Below, piece by piece: positions 11,049 through 20,596 of a stretch of DNA of 33,623 bases (position 1 is the first letter of the stretch; each line of letters begins with the position of its first letter). The notes beneath the pieces were generated by a model. The model did not search any database. It was not told where the DNA came from and was given only the letters and a program-made list of their open reading frames with translations. Origin of the DNA: Chromera velia (lineage: Eukaryota > Sar > Chromeraceae); NCBI GenBank assembly GCA_018398765.1, contig JAHBMJ010001244.1, positions 1-33,623 on the forward strand, read 5' to 3'. Position numbers and translations under genes: made by a program.

Positions 11049-11635
11049 GGATGGATCGATCGGGAGGTCTACATTAAGACTCCGATCTCTGAGGTCCCAA
11101 GGAACGTTCCTTGCGTCCCTTTCCTCCGTGTGCACACCGAGAAGCTTCAGGACGACGGCATGCGCAAGTTCAAGACGCGCACCATCATTAACGGCAAGCA
11201 GGTCAGTCGGAAGGATTTGAGCGTCGCCACCCGACTCTGCCCCTCCGAAGCTGTGCGCATTGTCTTGCAGGTTGCGTTGAACGCTTGCAAGCGTCGAGGT
11301 ATCGACCTTTCCCTTCAGAAGGCCGATGTCATGCAGGTGTACCTACAAGCCCCGTTGCCTCTTAATCACCCCCCCCTCACTGCCATCCCCCCTTCCGACC
11401 ACCCAAACCATGGGCAGTTTCTCTGGGTCCTCCGCAAGGCCGTCTACGGCTTGCCTGACGCAGGCAAGGTCTTCGAGGATTTTCTTACTTCCGTCCTCCG
11501 CTCCCTTGGATGGGAGCCAACACTCTTTCTGGGCGTGTGGGTGTTACGTCATGCCGATGGTGAGCTTCATGCTCTTCTGGCCACCTACTGTGACGACCTG
11601 CTCATTCTGGGTATTGGAGAGGATGCGGCAGCAAC
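11049..11635 (+). pseudogene. copia reverse transcriptase, N-terminal and palm part
   Basis: Ty1/copia-type RT motifs appear in order: KTRTIINGK (the KARLVA position), LQKADVMQVYLQAPL (DV..AFL motif with the first catalytic Asp), LRKAVYGLPDAGKVF (the KALYGLKQA motif) and TYCDDLLIL with the catalytic YCDD at 11586-11597. Copia elements normally have YVDD, so the Cys is a variant or a mutation. The frame is cut at 11635 by a hAT-like element. The RT would copy the element RNA into DNA in virus-like particles. Confidence 0.9.
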
Positions 11636-12455
11636 ATAGGGGTGTAAGAACGGGCAGGGGGGGTACGTTCGAGCTCTTAGGACTCCAGATCCGACGGAGT
11701 CCCCCCCGTTCGAGCTCTAGGGAGATCAGACCCCTGTGAACGGGGACCCCCCCGTTTGGAGAGCTCTAGGTAAGAAAAAGTGCTAGGTCGTGAAGACAAC
11801 CTAGATGATGACCTTCATGAAGTCTAAACTATTCTCAACTCTAATTCAAAACATACTTAAACTTCTGAAATTCTAGCTAAAATCTTCTTGTAACATTTTG
11901 TAACTTGAATAAAATTAACTTCAGCATCAATTGAATTCAACTGCGTCATAAAGTGTCATTAATCAGCTTCTAATTTTTTTTAATTTATCATCAAACAAAG
12001 AATGGCAGAGGCAGAAACACTTGTGATATAAATATTAGGTGATCGATGTGCCCTTATGTATCAGGGCAGTCGTTGTGCATCTGCAGAAAGGCAGTAGATT
12101 CTGAATCAGCAGCAGTGAGCGGTGTGAGGGCATCACAGTCAGCAGTAGTGTAAGGTAAGAGAAAGCAGAACAACCATACAAGAAAGCGACTGTTCACAGA
12201 AGGCGGGGCATGGCGGGGCATGGCGGGGCATGGCGGGGCAGGTGAATCATTCAGTGATAGACTCGAAAAATTAATTTTGATTGCGCGCACGAACTCCGCG
12301 TGCCCCCCCCCTCCCCGTTCGATCTGACGGGTCCCCCCCCCTGTTCGCGCTCTATGGCCCCGTCCAAAGGACGGGGCCCCCCCATCGGGCAAGCTCCTGC
12401 CTACCCCACTGACGTGGTCCCCCCCCCCCATCTAAAAGAGATTTTATACCCCTAT
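11636..12455 (-). mobile_element. hAT-like non-autonomous DNA transposon, copy 2
   Basis: The left end is ATAGGGGTGTAAG and the right end TTATACCCCTAT. The flanks are GCAGCAAC (11628-11635) and GCAGCTAC (12456-12463), an 8-bp duplication with one mismatch. The interior matches copy 1 (756-1628) in reverse orientation: the same G-run islands, the same CACCTGCTCCGCC-like segment and the same AT-rich part. Four tandem TGGCGGGGCA units lie at about 12210-12241. The element interrupts the copia RT shortly after its YCDD motif, so it is younger than that copia copy. Confidence 0.87.
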
Positions 12456-13517
12456 GCAGCTACATCGACCCCCTTAAGGACATCGTGACGTGCGGCGATT
12501 ACACCGATCTCTCGGAGGGTCGTTTTATTTATGTATAGTTCGACGTCTCCACCACCGGCGTATTCTACCACCAACATAACTACGTCGCCTCCTTTGTCCT
12601 CCCTCCTGATATGGCCGGCTCTAACCAACGTGCAGACAAGCCTCTCCCTGTTGAGTCTACGCATAAGGACGACACCTCAGTCTCCTCTGCTGTCTGCCGC
12701 AGGTATGAAGGTCTTCCGAACCCTGCTCGGGCAAGTAGGCTACGTGACGAGCTGCACACGGCCAGATGTCGCTCTCGCGCACTCCTACATATCACGTTTT
12801 CTAGCGTCCCCGACCGAGAGGGCTCTTCGATCGTCTTCTCCTCCAAACGGTGCGCTACCTCCGTTTGCACCTATCTCTCGGGATCCACGTCCGTCTTTTC
12901 TCCAACCCGACCAAGCTGACTGCCATCAAGCACGGGGACTCATCGTTTGGCAACGCCGCCTCCCCACATCCTCAGACGGGCTAGGTTGTTTTTATCAACA
13001 ACTCACCTCTCATTTGGAAAAGCAGGAGGCAGTCCTGCGTAGCCAGATCAACTACAAGAGCAGAGGTGCTCGCTCTGGAGGAAGACATCGATGCCGCACT
13101 GCATTTTGCAAACTGCACCGCCCCCTTCTACTCCAACATCTGTATCAGAATTGGCTGTGATGTAGCGAACGTTTTGTCTCTGCTGTTGTCTGGCGCCTCT
13201 TTTTCTACCGAGCGTGCCCTCCTCCCCATTATCCGGGAGATGCGGGATAAAGCTTGTGTCGTTCAAGTCCAGGCCGCCACTAACTTGGTTAAGTAACACA
13301 GGATTAGCATCTTCAAGATCCCTACCGAATCCAACATCTCTGAACTCCTCACGAAAGCGCTCGACCTTGGTGCTCTGACTCGTCTCATGAGTCCCTCTCC
13401 CTCTCTTTCTCCGGTGTTTGGGAGCCAGATTATGTTTTCTCTTCCTCCTCTTGCTCTGCGTAACCGCCCGACGATAGAGAAGGAAAGAAGGGCGGATGAG
13501 GAGGAGCTGACCGCATA
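12456..13517 (+). pseudogene. copia RT C-terminus and RNase H
   Basis: This carries on the pol region after the hAT-like insertion, in changing frames. FRTLLGQVGYVTSCTRPDVA (about 12710-12770) is the copia motif around the conserved TRPD. PLIWKSRRQSCVARSTTRAE (about 13003-13062) matches the RNase H motif SW.SKKQ..VA.SS.EAE, including the catalytic Glu. LLTKALD near 13350 matches the terminal ADILTKAL motif. There are stops after FIYV (12537), before VVFINN (12983) and after TNLVK (13294). The final frame ends at 13515-13517. The RNase H would degrade the RNA strand during cDNA synthesis. Confidence 0.87.
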
Positions 13518-13611
13518 AGAGCGTTTTGTTTGTTTTCCATGGTTTCTTTTATATTTTCTATCACGTTTCGTTTCTTCTGTCTCGTTTCCCAGTTTTGTCA
13601 GCTACCATTAT

Positions 13612-13626
13612 AGAAAGAAGAAGCCA
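13612..13626 (+). other. Polypurine tract of the copia element
   Basis: AGAAAGAAGAAGCCA lies immediately before the 3' LTR and is almost all purine, as expected for the plus-strand primer. Confidence 0.65.
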
Positions 13627-14213
13627 CGTAATGCTTCAGAAGCATGCTGCTCCTGTTCTTTGCTTATCGATGCGCACTTCTTTTGTCTCTTTCCGTTTGG
13701 TAAGGGGCGCATACCAAGTGAATTAATTTTTAAAGCATGTAAGTCCCCATCCGGATCCTTAAATGCTGCACGCGCCACCACTGGTCGGCTCGCCTCACGC
13801 ATGATATTCATCTTTCTATACGCTTCTCTCTTTGATTGATCCCGGCTCGCCTCTCCTGTCAGTGATTGTACGTTGAGTGACGCACGCTCAGCCTGAGTCC
13901 CGATTGTTTACGCAAGTGATTGCCATCTCTGGAACTCTTTCACTTCTTGTTTGGAGCTTTCCGGGGTGCCCGCACGCAAGGACTCCATCAGGCGTCTCCT
14001 CTTGCATCTATTTTGACTCACAAAATTTCTCATTGTTTCATCTTGATCGAATGCTAGAATTGAACGTTTTCTCCTCTCGGAGTGGCTCTCTGCTTGCCAT
14101 TCTGTAACGACTCTCTCTGGAATAAGGACCTACGGATTGATTTCTTTGTGAGTCTTTATTTCTGTCTTTGTGTGTAGCTAGATAATCGTTCTTATAGTCT
14201 AGCACACATCTCG
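13627..14213 (+). repeat. 3' LTR of the copia element (587 bp)
   Basis: Direct repeat of 2018-2597. It starts CGTAATGC and ends ACATCTCG, and is followed at once by the GATTG duplication (14214-14218). It keeps more CG dinucleotides than the 5' LTR at some sites and fewer at others. Confidence 0.9.
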
Positions 14214-14222
14214 GATTGTTCT

Positions 14223-15946
14223 TCAACACTTCCTAACCAAAGTGACCTTTGTTGGCCCAATGGTCCCACTTTCTAAATAGTTGAGCAATTTTGATTTCAT
14301 AATTGACTTTCCACCTTCACTATGAACACCACGGCCTGTAATAATGATAATACTTCGAGAATGCAGGAAAAGGAGAAAAGAGCGCATAGTCTCATCGAAA
14401 GTGGTTAACACTTCTGATTGATGTAACCCATGAAAGTCTACTTTCGCCTCTTTTCTTTTCCCCTCCCTGCCCATACCCCCAGTACAGTTGTTCACCTCAA
14501 AAATCTTCTTTTTCGCATTTTCCCGCGCTTGGCGAAACTCATTCAAGAGCTTAAAGTTTGCCTTTTTTTCCTGCAGCGCCTCATGCTCACCGTGTGACGA
14601 CCCCCCCAATCTGCACAGTCCCCCAACTCCTTATTTACTTCCCGTAGCTCCTCATCTTTCACCTCTACGGGGCGTCGCGCCCTTCTGTAGATTTTTTTTT
14701 TCTCCTCATCAGTCAGAGACTCGTCTAACTCTACTGACTTCCACCTAGCCCCCCACTCTATCGATGAATGGAAAGTCTCCATCGCTCTCAACGCTTTCTC
14801 TACATCTTCATCAAACTTCCATAACATGTTGCTCATCTCCGCTTGTACATTTAGAGTAGCATTTAGAGGGAAACACTTAAACAGCTCGACAAAGGATGCC
14901 GTCTCCTCGATAACCCTTTGAATCAAAATGTCCAGCAGGGTATCATATACCAGAACTTTGCACAGAGGGCACTCTAAATCCGAAGGCTCCTTCCCTGCGC
15001 TTCCCTGTGTGATGAATGCGCGAATTCTTGATGAAACAGTGGAGGCAAAGTGCATGATAACAAATTGGAAGGAGTGTCGTCCACTTCTCGAAAAGTTTGG
15101 AAGCAAAGTCATAGTTGCAATTATAGGGGCAGAAGTCATCACCAAGGCGCGCATTCAGCGAGCTCCCCTTCTCCCCTTTCTTTCCAATCTCAATTACTGA
15201 CAGTTCCGCCCCCCGCAAAAGCACTGATTCAGTCTCAAAATCAGACCTCACACTCATAGAAACACTCTGAGAGCTTCTGGCGCCCATCTTTGGGTGCACG
15301 CTGGCCCTTGAAGGTCCCCCCCTACTTCTGAGTCTCCTTCCTGTTCCTTTTCCCTCTCCCTTTCTCCCTGTCCTTACTGCTAGCCTGCTGTTGCTACCTT
15401 CTGAAGCTATAGCTGCAGCGGCAGCGCCTTGAACCCCCTCAGAAGCACCACCAATTCGGCTGTGAGCTCCATAAGCCTGGTAAATGCTTTTATAACTCAC
15501 ATCTCTGTTTTTATGGTCAAACATTTCTTTCATTACCTTTTCAAATTGGAGCGTTGCTGAGGCTTTTGAAAGAATTTCTGGGGGCATGTGATGATGCCAG
15601 CTAAAATAAAAACCCTTGGTTTCGAGCCAAGGATCAAGTAGCTGCATTAGATCGAGTCGAGCACAATTTACGTACTAGTAGGCCATAGGGGGGTCACGGC
15701 CAGTTACTATTGCAAAGCGGAATTGTACCTCTGCAGCTCTGCTCTTTCATGGAGCAGCGTTCCACAGAGACACAGAACCTCTGCAGACGGAAAACATATC
15801 ACTTGGAGGGCTTCTATGGCTTTGGAATAAAAGCGGGACGCAGGTATATATCTGGGCAGGTCTTTTCGTATGACTTCGGCCCCCTTCTCCTTCAGTTTTT
15901 TTGCTTTTGAAATCAAGTTGGCAGACGGTTTGACGCTTTCTTCATC
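14223..15946 (-). pseudogene. TPR-RING-DUF1771/Smr protein gene, frameshifted
   Basis: Reading the minus strand from 15946: a TPR-like helix pair (KAKKLKEKGAEVIRKD, FYSKAIEAL, AELQRYNSAL) ends at a stop near 15709. It resumes with LDLMQLLDPWLETKGFYFSW, like the end of a TPR unit. A basic linker leads to a RING-type cysteine array: CPYNC at 15131-15117, then C-x-H-x2-C-x2-C (CYHALCLHC) at 15062-15036, and CPLC at 14971-14960 in the next frame. After a helical charged region, a third frame carries a DUF1771-like helix and an Smr domain: VDFHGL near 14441 and IIIITGRGVHSEGGKS near 14357-14310. The stop is at 14225-14223. One shift lies between the RING halves; the other is at a 7-base G/C run (14601-14607). 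The two cancel, returning to the first frame. RING domains usually act as ubiquitin ligases, and Smr domains bind or cut nucleic acid. This is either a young pseudogene or a gene with sequence errors. Confidence 0.72.
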
Positions 15947-16560
15947 TCAATGCTGCAAGCTGCAGGCGGCATGCAACTCGGAGGAGCGAATTCCAGCTGA
16001 AGACAACCGTACAGTTGGAGTGATCTTGTCAAAAAGGGCCCACCATATCTAGTCTACAAAGTGTGAATGAGTAATGGTTTCTGTCACCCCCCGTAACAGT
16101 GTGATGGGAAAACTTTGCGAGATTTTCTTCACCCCTGTGCTCTCCATCCCTGCAAGTTTCTTTGTGACGAATTCGGTAAAAGCTCCTTCTGCAGCCTAAT
16201 CGGGAAAACTAATCATAGAGGGATAGAAAGGTGCGATCTTCCCACCACACCCGCTTGTAAGGTCTCAAACAATAAGGGCCTAAAAGTGTTCAAAAGTACC
16301 CTCAGAGAGCGGGCACGCTTTCAGGTGGCTTTGGAGTTCTCACGTAAGCTGGTGACTAGGCCAGGTTGGGTGATTCAATCGACTCGCGGTGATCAAAACT
16401 CTGAGCAAAGACGAGATGCAGACCGACAGGGAGACGGAAAAGGGATGAAACTGCCGGAAACTGCTCTTGCAGGAGCTGTACATAAATATCAGCGGGCAGC
16501 TGCTGGAGTGACTATGCTACTTTTTGGGCTAGGGGTGGATCAAGCTGAGTACAACTATAA
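15947..16560. other. No clear gene; possible decayed N-terminal part of the TPR-RING-Smr gene
   Basis: On the minus strand, the frame that enters the TPR region can be followed upstream to about 16240 with three stops (TGA at 15949-15947, TAG near 16050, TAG near 16200). The 200-codon plus-strand frame at 16115-16717 has no recognisable domain and is probably chance. No RNA gene was recognised. Confidence 0.35.
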
Positions 16561-16795
16561 TCATCCCACCCGGCGAGGTCCCGGGGCGATACGGCTGGCC
16601 TCACAGCGCCTCACAGGAAGTCGGCTATATAGCTTAGTCAAAAACGACCGAATCCAGTTTACAACAAGCATCTGTCTCCATCCGGCACAATGGTTTTCAT
16701 CGACACTGTCAATGTGAGACCATGATCTTTCCTTCTCATTCAGCTTAGCATTCAGCAGATTAATGCAACCTAAAACGTTGGGGTCGGGGTCCCCG

Positions 16796-17871
16796 CTAGG
16801 GTTTGACACTTTGTGAGGGTACCCTAGGTTTGAAGTTAGGTTTTTCAATAAAAACTTAATTTTTTAATGTTTTAAAAGAGATTTTTGGAGTTCAATTTGC
16901 TAGAAAAGCTTAAAAAATGCTAAAATAGGGTTGAGTGGTTAAGGTTAGGGTAGGTTAGGGTAGGTTTAGATAAATTTAAAACCCATTCGCTACATCAGGT
17001 TTAGAATTGGTTTAGAAACCATGGTTGTACCAGACTTAAACCTTCCAAACCTCTTTAAACCTGTCTAAACCTGGTTAAACTTCTGAAATCTGTATGTGAA
17101 TGATCTGTTAAAAACACATTTTATACGTTTTTGCTGGTAGGACCACGTCTGTGACACTCTGTGCATGAGTGTTTCAGGAAGGGGATACAGCCTCACTGAC
17201 ATCAGCATTCATAGCAGCCGCTGTATTCTCCTTGTCCTGCCTTCCCCCTTTTTCCTTCTCTTCTTTCCCGGCACAATCTTTGTTTGCTTGATCGCCTCTC
17301 TGTGGAAACCACACACATGATTGAGGAATTTGGAAACCCACTGCACTAAACATTGATGGCGGCTTATGAATTGAAGATAGAGAATTAAAGCAAGTTGACC
17401 GGGCGTTTGAAAAGGAAATTGCACCTCTGGAGAAGTCTGTTAAAGTATGAAAGAATGAAGGTAGCTTTTGTGTTCTTGACTTTATTCTATATTCGTTGAA
17501 TGATTGGTTTGTCTGATATTTCCTGGTAAAATGCCAGGTTATGTTTGCTTTGCATCTTCTCTATATTCATGCAAAAGCCATTTGGAACCAGGTTTAGACA
17601 GGTTTAGACATGTTTGGTCAGGTTGGGGGATTAGGTTTGCAAACCGACGTCATGAGCGTTTGCGAACCTCAGAGGGCGAATTGACTTTCCTATATATAAA
17701 AGGTTATGAAGTTTAATTTGAAAAGTTATGTTATCATAAAAATAAGGTCAGTTCATCCTAAAAACCTTAAAAAACCATTTTTTAAAGTTATAGCTAATCA
17801 GAGTGACACATACCCCTAGGGTTTGTAATTAAATTATATATATATATTTTTTTTTAGGTGTCATACCCTAG
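16796..17871. mobile_element. hAT-like non-autonomous DNA transposon, second family
   Basis: The ends are CTAGGGTTTGACAC (left) and GTGTCATACCCTAG (right), inverted with one mismatch. A perfect 8-bp duplication, GGTCCCCG, flanks it at 16788-16795 and 17872-17879. Subterminal inverted copies of AAACCTGTCTAAACCTGGTT occur at about 17058-17077 and 17587-17606. No transposase is visible. The interior includes TTAGGG-like repeats near 16935-16970 and an AT tract near 17834-17855. It interrupts the minus-strand ORF at 16561-18178. Confidence 0.87.
16930..16975 (+). repeat. Short interstitial TTAGGG-like repeats
   Basis: GGTTAAGGTTAGGGTAGG is followed by further GGTTAGGGTAGG units. The array is short, irregular and lies inside a transposon, so it does not mark a telomere. 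Confidence 0.6.
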
Positions 17872-18666
17872 GGTCCCCGTTTCTGGACCACACACTTTCA
17901 ATTCTCTTTTTTGTCTTTCTCAACACATCTACCTTCATCACAAGCGTGCCAAGCATCTCCATTTCCTCCCGGAGACTTTCGTACTTCCGCACCTTTGTCG
18001 GTGCCCCTTTCCAAACCTCCAGAAGTTTTCGAGCAAGAGGGCAAACATGGACACTGCATGATGATGCTACCCTGCAGAGCATTCGTGCTGCGATTGTTAA
18101 TTCACACAAGAGGGGATCACTTGACTCAGCAAGCTTCATCACCCATGTACTCAAAGTCTGGCTTCCACAGGCGCTCATTCAGAGCTTCCGCGGTACGTTC
18201 GGATTCCTCTGTCAAGGACATCAATGAAGGCTTCATGTCGAAAAACAAACAGACAAAAAGGGCGTTCTGAATAGGGGTGTATGACACCGGGGGGGGGGTG
18301 GGTGTGCAGCGCTACGAGAGCTGAGGGTGGATGCCCCCCCCCGGTGTGATTCAGAATGAGGTCATCTGAAAACGCCGGACTACGGATGGCGGGGGGGTGT
18401 GAGGCATAATGGTGGACAAAAAAAACTCCTAAGTTCTCAGCTATACAATATCCTAAAATCTCTTTAACTATCTAAGACTATCTTAAAACTCAAAAACACT
18501 AATATATCTTAAACTATCAGACATTATTTAAAAGTGTTTTCAAACTAATCATGTTACTAATATATTACTAGCTTAGTTAATAATCGTGTGCGATCTCATT
18601 TATGTGCAACTTGTTAATGACTATGCAAGTCATCAGTAATTTTTCGATCTCCAAACAGTGAGAGAT

Positions 18667-18722
18667 GTTGAGAGGAGAGGGAAAGGTGATAGAGGGAAAG
18701 GTGATAGAGGGAAAGGCGATAG
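18667..18722 (+). repeat. 15-bp tandem repeat
   Basis: The unit AGAGGGAAAGGTGAT is repeated about three and a half times with one or two changes. It lies inside hAT-like copy 3. Confidence 0.75.
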
Positions 18723-18943
18723 AGTCATACATGCATATACTTGATCTCGGTCCATCAAGACACCATGTATGAATGCGATACACCAATTACGTGCAAAGAG
18801 AAGGACTGAGGAAGAAGAAAAAAATGTTGGAACACCTGACTACCCTAATGTGAAGTCACCCCGATACGTTTTGACAAGCCTATGGACCCCCTTCAGGCAT
18901 GAGGTCCGACCTATCTATAAATACATAATGAAAATAACTCGGA

Positions 18944-18948
<5 letters not shown>

Positions 18949-18979
<31 letters not shown>

Positions 18980-18993
18980 ACTCTCTCTCTCTC
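18949..18993 (+). repeat. CT dinucleotide microsatellite
   Basis: Near-perfect run of TC/CT units with a short CACTCA break. Confidence 0.9.
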
Positions 18994-19108
18994 TTTTTTA
19001 AGAGATGGTCCACATTCTTTTGAGAGACTTTCCCCGGTTTGCACACACAAAACATATTATTGTATTGTTATGGAGCATCATTGCATGCATGGGCCTCTAT
19101 AAGAAAAA

Positions 19109-19132
19109 AAATGCATGCATGCATGCATGCAT
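19109..19132 (+). repeat. ATGC tetranucleotide repeat
   Basis: ATGC is repeated about five times, which makes the stretch self-complementary. Confidence 0.85.
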
Positions 19133-19320
19133 TAAAAAGCTGAACGTCAGCCTCGGTGGGCAACTCCGCATGGACACCGGGGGGGGGTATCCCTTCTCGC
19201 ACGGGCCGGTAGCAGCGGACGCCGGGGGGGGCGGTGTCCGGCGCATCAGGCACGAAGCGCCCGATGCCCGTCCCGCCATCCACGGGCATAACGGAGCAAG
19301 CTTGGATGCCCCCCCCCCCC

Positions 19321-19360
19321 NNNNNNNNNNNNNNNNNNNNNNNNNNNNNNNNNNNNNNNN
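19321..19360. other. Assembly gap (40 N)
   Basis: Forty N bases are flanked by C-runs on both sides. The true length is unknown. The gap probably reflects failed sequencing through a G/C homopolymer of the transposon. Confidence 0.99.
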
Positions 19361-19470
19361 CCCCCCCCGGTGTCCTAATAGGAGGATACACCCCTATCGT
19401 TCTGACACAAGGCTAGGACACAAGGCCTCAGCACATCCAAGAAACTCGTAGCAGCAGCCCCCTTCGATAC

Positions 19471-19917
19471 TCACAGCGGCATCCTAGTACTTCTTCCATA
19501 CAGACCCATCAGATTCTGTGACTCGCAGAAGACCAAATCGTACGGCATCCGCGCGAACTGGATCTTTTTGGAGCTTTCCGTGCAGGGCGCTCTCTCTAGC
19601 TCTTCAAGATCGACAGAGCTGTCCGAAAGGACCAAAGAGTCCCACACACTGTCCAAACAGACCGGATCGGCACTGTCCGAAGGGACGGGAAAATGCGAAT
19701 CATTTCCTCTGAGCCCTAGTCTGAGCCAGCCCTGCAGGACAGCCGCCAGAGCTATCTCGGCAGGAAACTTTCGCGAGCGAATCGCGGCACCAATCGCCTC
19801 CGCCACTCTTTTTGACAGAAAAAATCGTCCCTCTCCATACGGGTTCTTGAAGCAAAACCCGCCATGGCCAAAGCAGACGAGGCGAGGCGAGTTCTCTTCC
19901 CCTGAACGATCGGACAT
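19471..19917 (-). CDS. Hypothetical protein, probably a 5' exon of a larger gene
   Basis: The 148-codon frame starts at ATG 19917-19915 (MSDRSGEENSPRLV). It encodes a mixed-composition protein with a Cys/Gly/Phe-rich start (CFGHGGFCFKNPYGEG), a helical RVAEAIGAAIRSRKFPAE segment and an acidic serine-rich part. I recognise no family. The frame extends upstream to 20088, but that part is a low-complexity serine/leucine run and looks non-coding. Eight coding bases before the stop lies CCGCT-GTGAGTATC, a consensus splice donor in phase 2. Translation may therefore continue past the hAT-like element into 18178 and beyond. An acceptor near 18150-18160 would keep the frame, but none has a good pyrimidine tract. 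Confidence 0.5.
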   Translation of the reverse strand: MSDRSGEENSPRLVCFGHGGFCFKNPYGEGRFFLSKRVAEAIGAAIRSRKFPAEIALAAVLQGWLRLGLRGNDSHFPVPSDSADPVCLDSVWDSLVLSDSSVDLEELERAPCTESSKKIQFARMPYDLVFCESQNLMGLYGRSTRMPL

Positions 19918-20596
19918 TTTGTCAAAAAAGAGTTGCCATCGAAAGGCAGAGAAGGAGAAGAAGAAACGGAGCGGCACTGGGGCAGACACGAAGGAGTAAG
20001 AGGAGAGCGGCTGAAGTGACAGAGAAGAACTGGAGATGCGGAGACAGACGGGAAGAGTCGCCATGGAAGGGCAGAGAAGGAGAAGCATGGAGAAGCAGAC
20101 AGATCGAAAAGCAAAGACGGAGACAAACAGTCTGAGAAATTAAGGAGAAGAAATCATACCACAAAACGCGGAGACGGCATGCAGGCGCAAAATGGCGCAA
20201 ATATGGCCCCGGAAAGATTGCGCGGCGTCGTATCGGGTGCATGCATGACTTTTGACTGACCTTTAATTATTTTCAGCCTGCATCACACGTGATCGACACG
20301 AGCGTCTTTACTCTCACCGAGCTGGTTGTCATGGATGTACAAATCTCCTCCCGCGGTCCCTTGCAGCGTCTATTGAGTCCTCTCCCTCTTTGCAAAACCG
20401 AAATATTGTCGGGTTCAAAGAACAGCTGGGGACGTATATGGCATGCAGACAACACGTTGAACAAGAACTCACTCTCTTTTGAAAGAGCCCCTGCATGTTG
20501 TTCTGACAGTGAATTCTGCGCTGTATGCCAGGCTCTCTCACCTGCCAGGCTCTCATCCATCTTCAACCAAGGTGTGTGTGCTCTAACACTGTACCA
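19918..20596. promoter_or_regulatory. Divergent intergenic region, no motif assigned
   Basis: This lies between the minus-strand gene start (19917) and the glycosyltransferase start (20597) and must hold their 5' regions if both are expressed. The part at 19930-20120 is purine-rich, with two imperfect copies of GGCAGAGAAGGAGAAG about 120 bp apart (near 19944 and 20068). No TATA-type or other core promoter element could be assigned. Confidence 0.4.

Larger units (their letters stand above)
2018..14213 (+). mobile_element. Ty1/copia-type LTR retrotransposon with nested insertions
   Basis: Two LTRs (2018-2597 and 13627-14213) in direct orientation bound a decayed Gag-protease-integrase-RT-RNase H region. 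The integrase lies before the RT, which is the Ty1/copia order. The 5-bp sequence GATTG flanks the element at 2013-2017 and 14214-14218, as expected for a target duplication. Subtracting the insertions at 5331-9286 and 11636-12455 with one duplicate copy each leaves about 7.4 kb. At least seven in-frame stops and several frame changes show that this copy cannot encode an active polyprotein. The element inserted just beyond the stop codon of the minus-strand Smr gene. Confidence 0.93.
16561..18178 (-). pseudogene. Minus-strand ORF split by a hAT-like element
   Basis: Two minus-strand frames, 18178-17880 and 16795-16561, join in frame when the element at 16796-17871 and one copy of its 8-bp duplication are removed. 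The joined ORF has 177 codons. The junction reads through NGDPDPNV with no change of frame. The product is helical and charged. It includes LARKLLEVWKGAP, which loosely recalls the TFIIS N-terminal/Med26 fold, a match too weak to name it. ATG 18178 follows an in-frame TGA, so this may be an internal exon instead of a full gene. Candidate donors (TCCT-GTGAGG near 16610, GCGCT-GTGAGG nearby) lie before the stop. No family was recognised. Confidence 0.5.
18271..19397. mobile_element. hAT-like non-autonomous DNA transposon, copy 3 (contains assembly gap)
   Basis: The ends ATAGGGGTGTAT and ATACACCCCTAT are a perfect inverted repeat of the same type as copies 1 and 2. CGTTCTGA flanks it on both sides (18263-18270 and 19398-19405), a perfect 8-bp duplication. 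The interior differs from copies 1 and 2 but again has G-run islands next to ACACCGGGGG at both ends, a CT microsatellite and an ATGC repeat. The 40-N gap at 19321-19360 lies within a C-run. No transposase is seen. Confidence 0.85.

Noticed and set aside
16115-16717. 200-codon plus-strand ORF
   Set aside because: No domain or biased composition; it overlaps the opposite-strand ORF that ends at 16561, which is better supported by in-frame rejoining across the transposon.
16930-16975. Telomere
   Set aside because: Only a few irregular TTAGGG-like units inside a transposon with sequence continuing on both sides.
18910-19140. CRISPR-like or satellite array
   Set aside because: Only simple microsatellites (CT, ATGC) without spacers.
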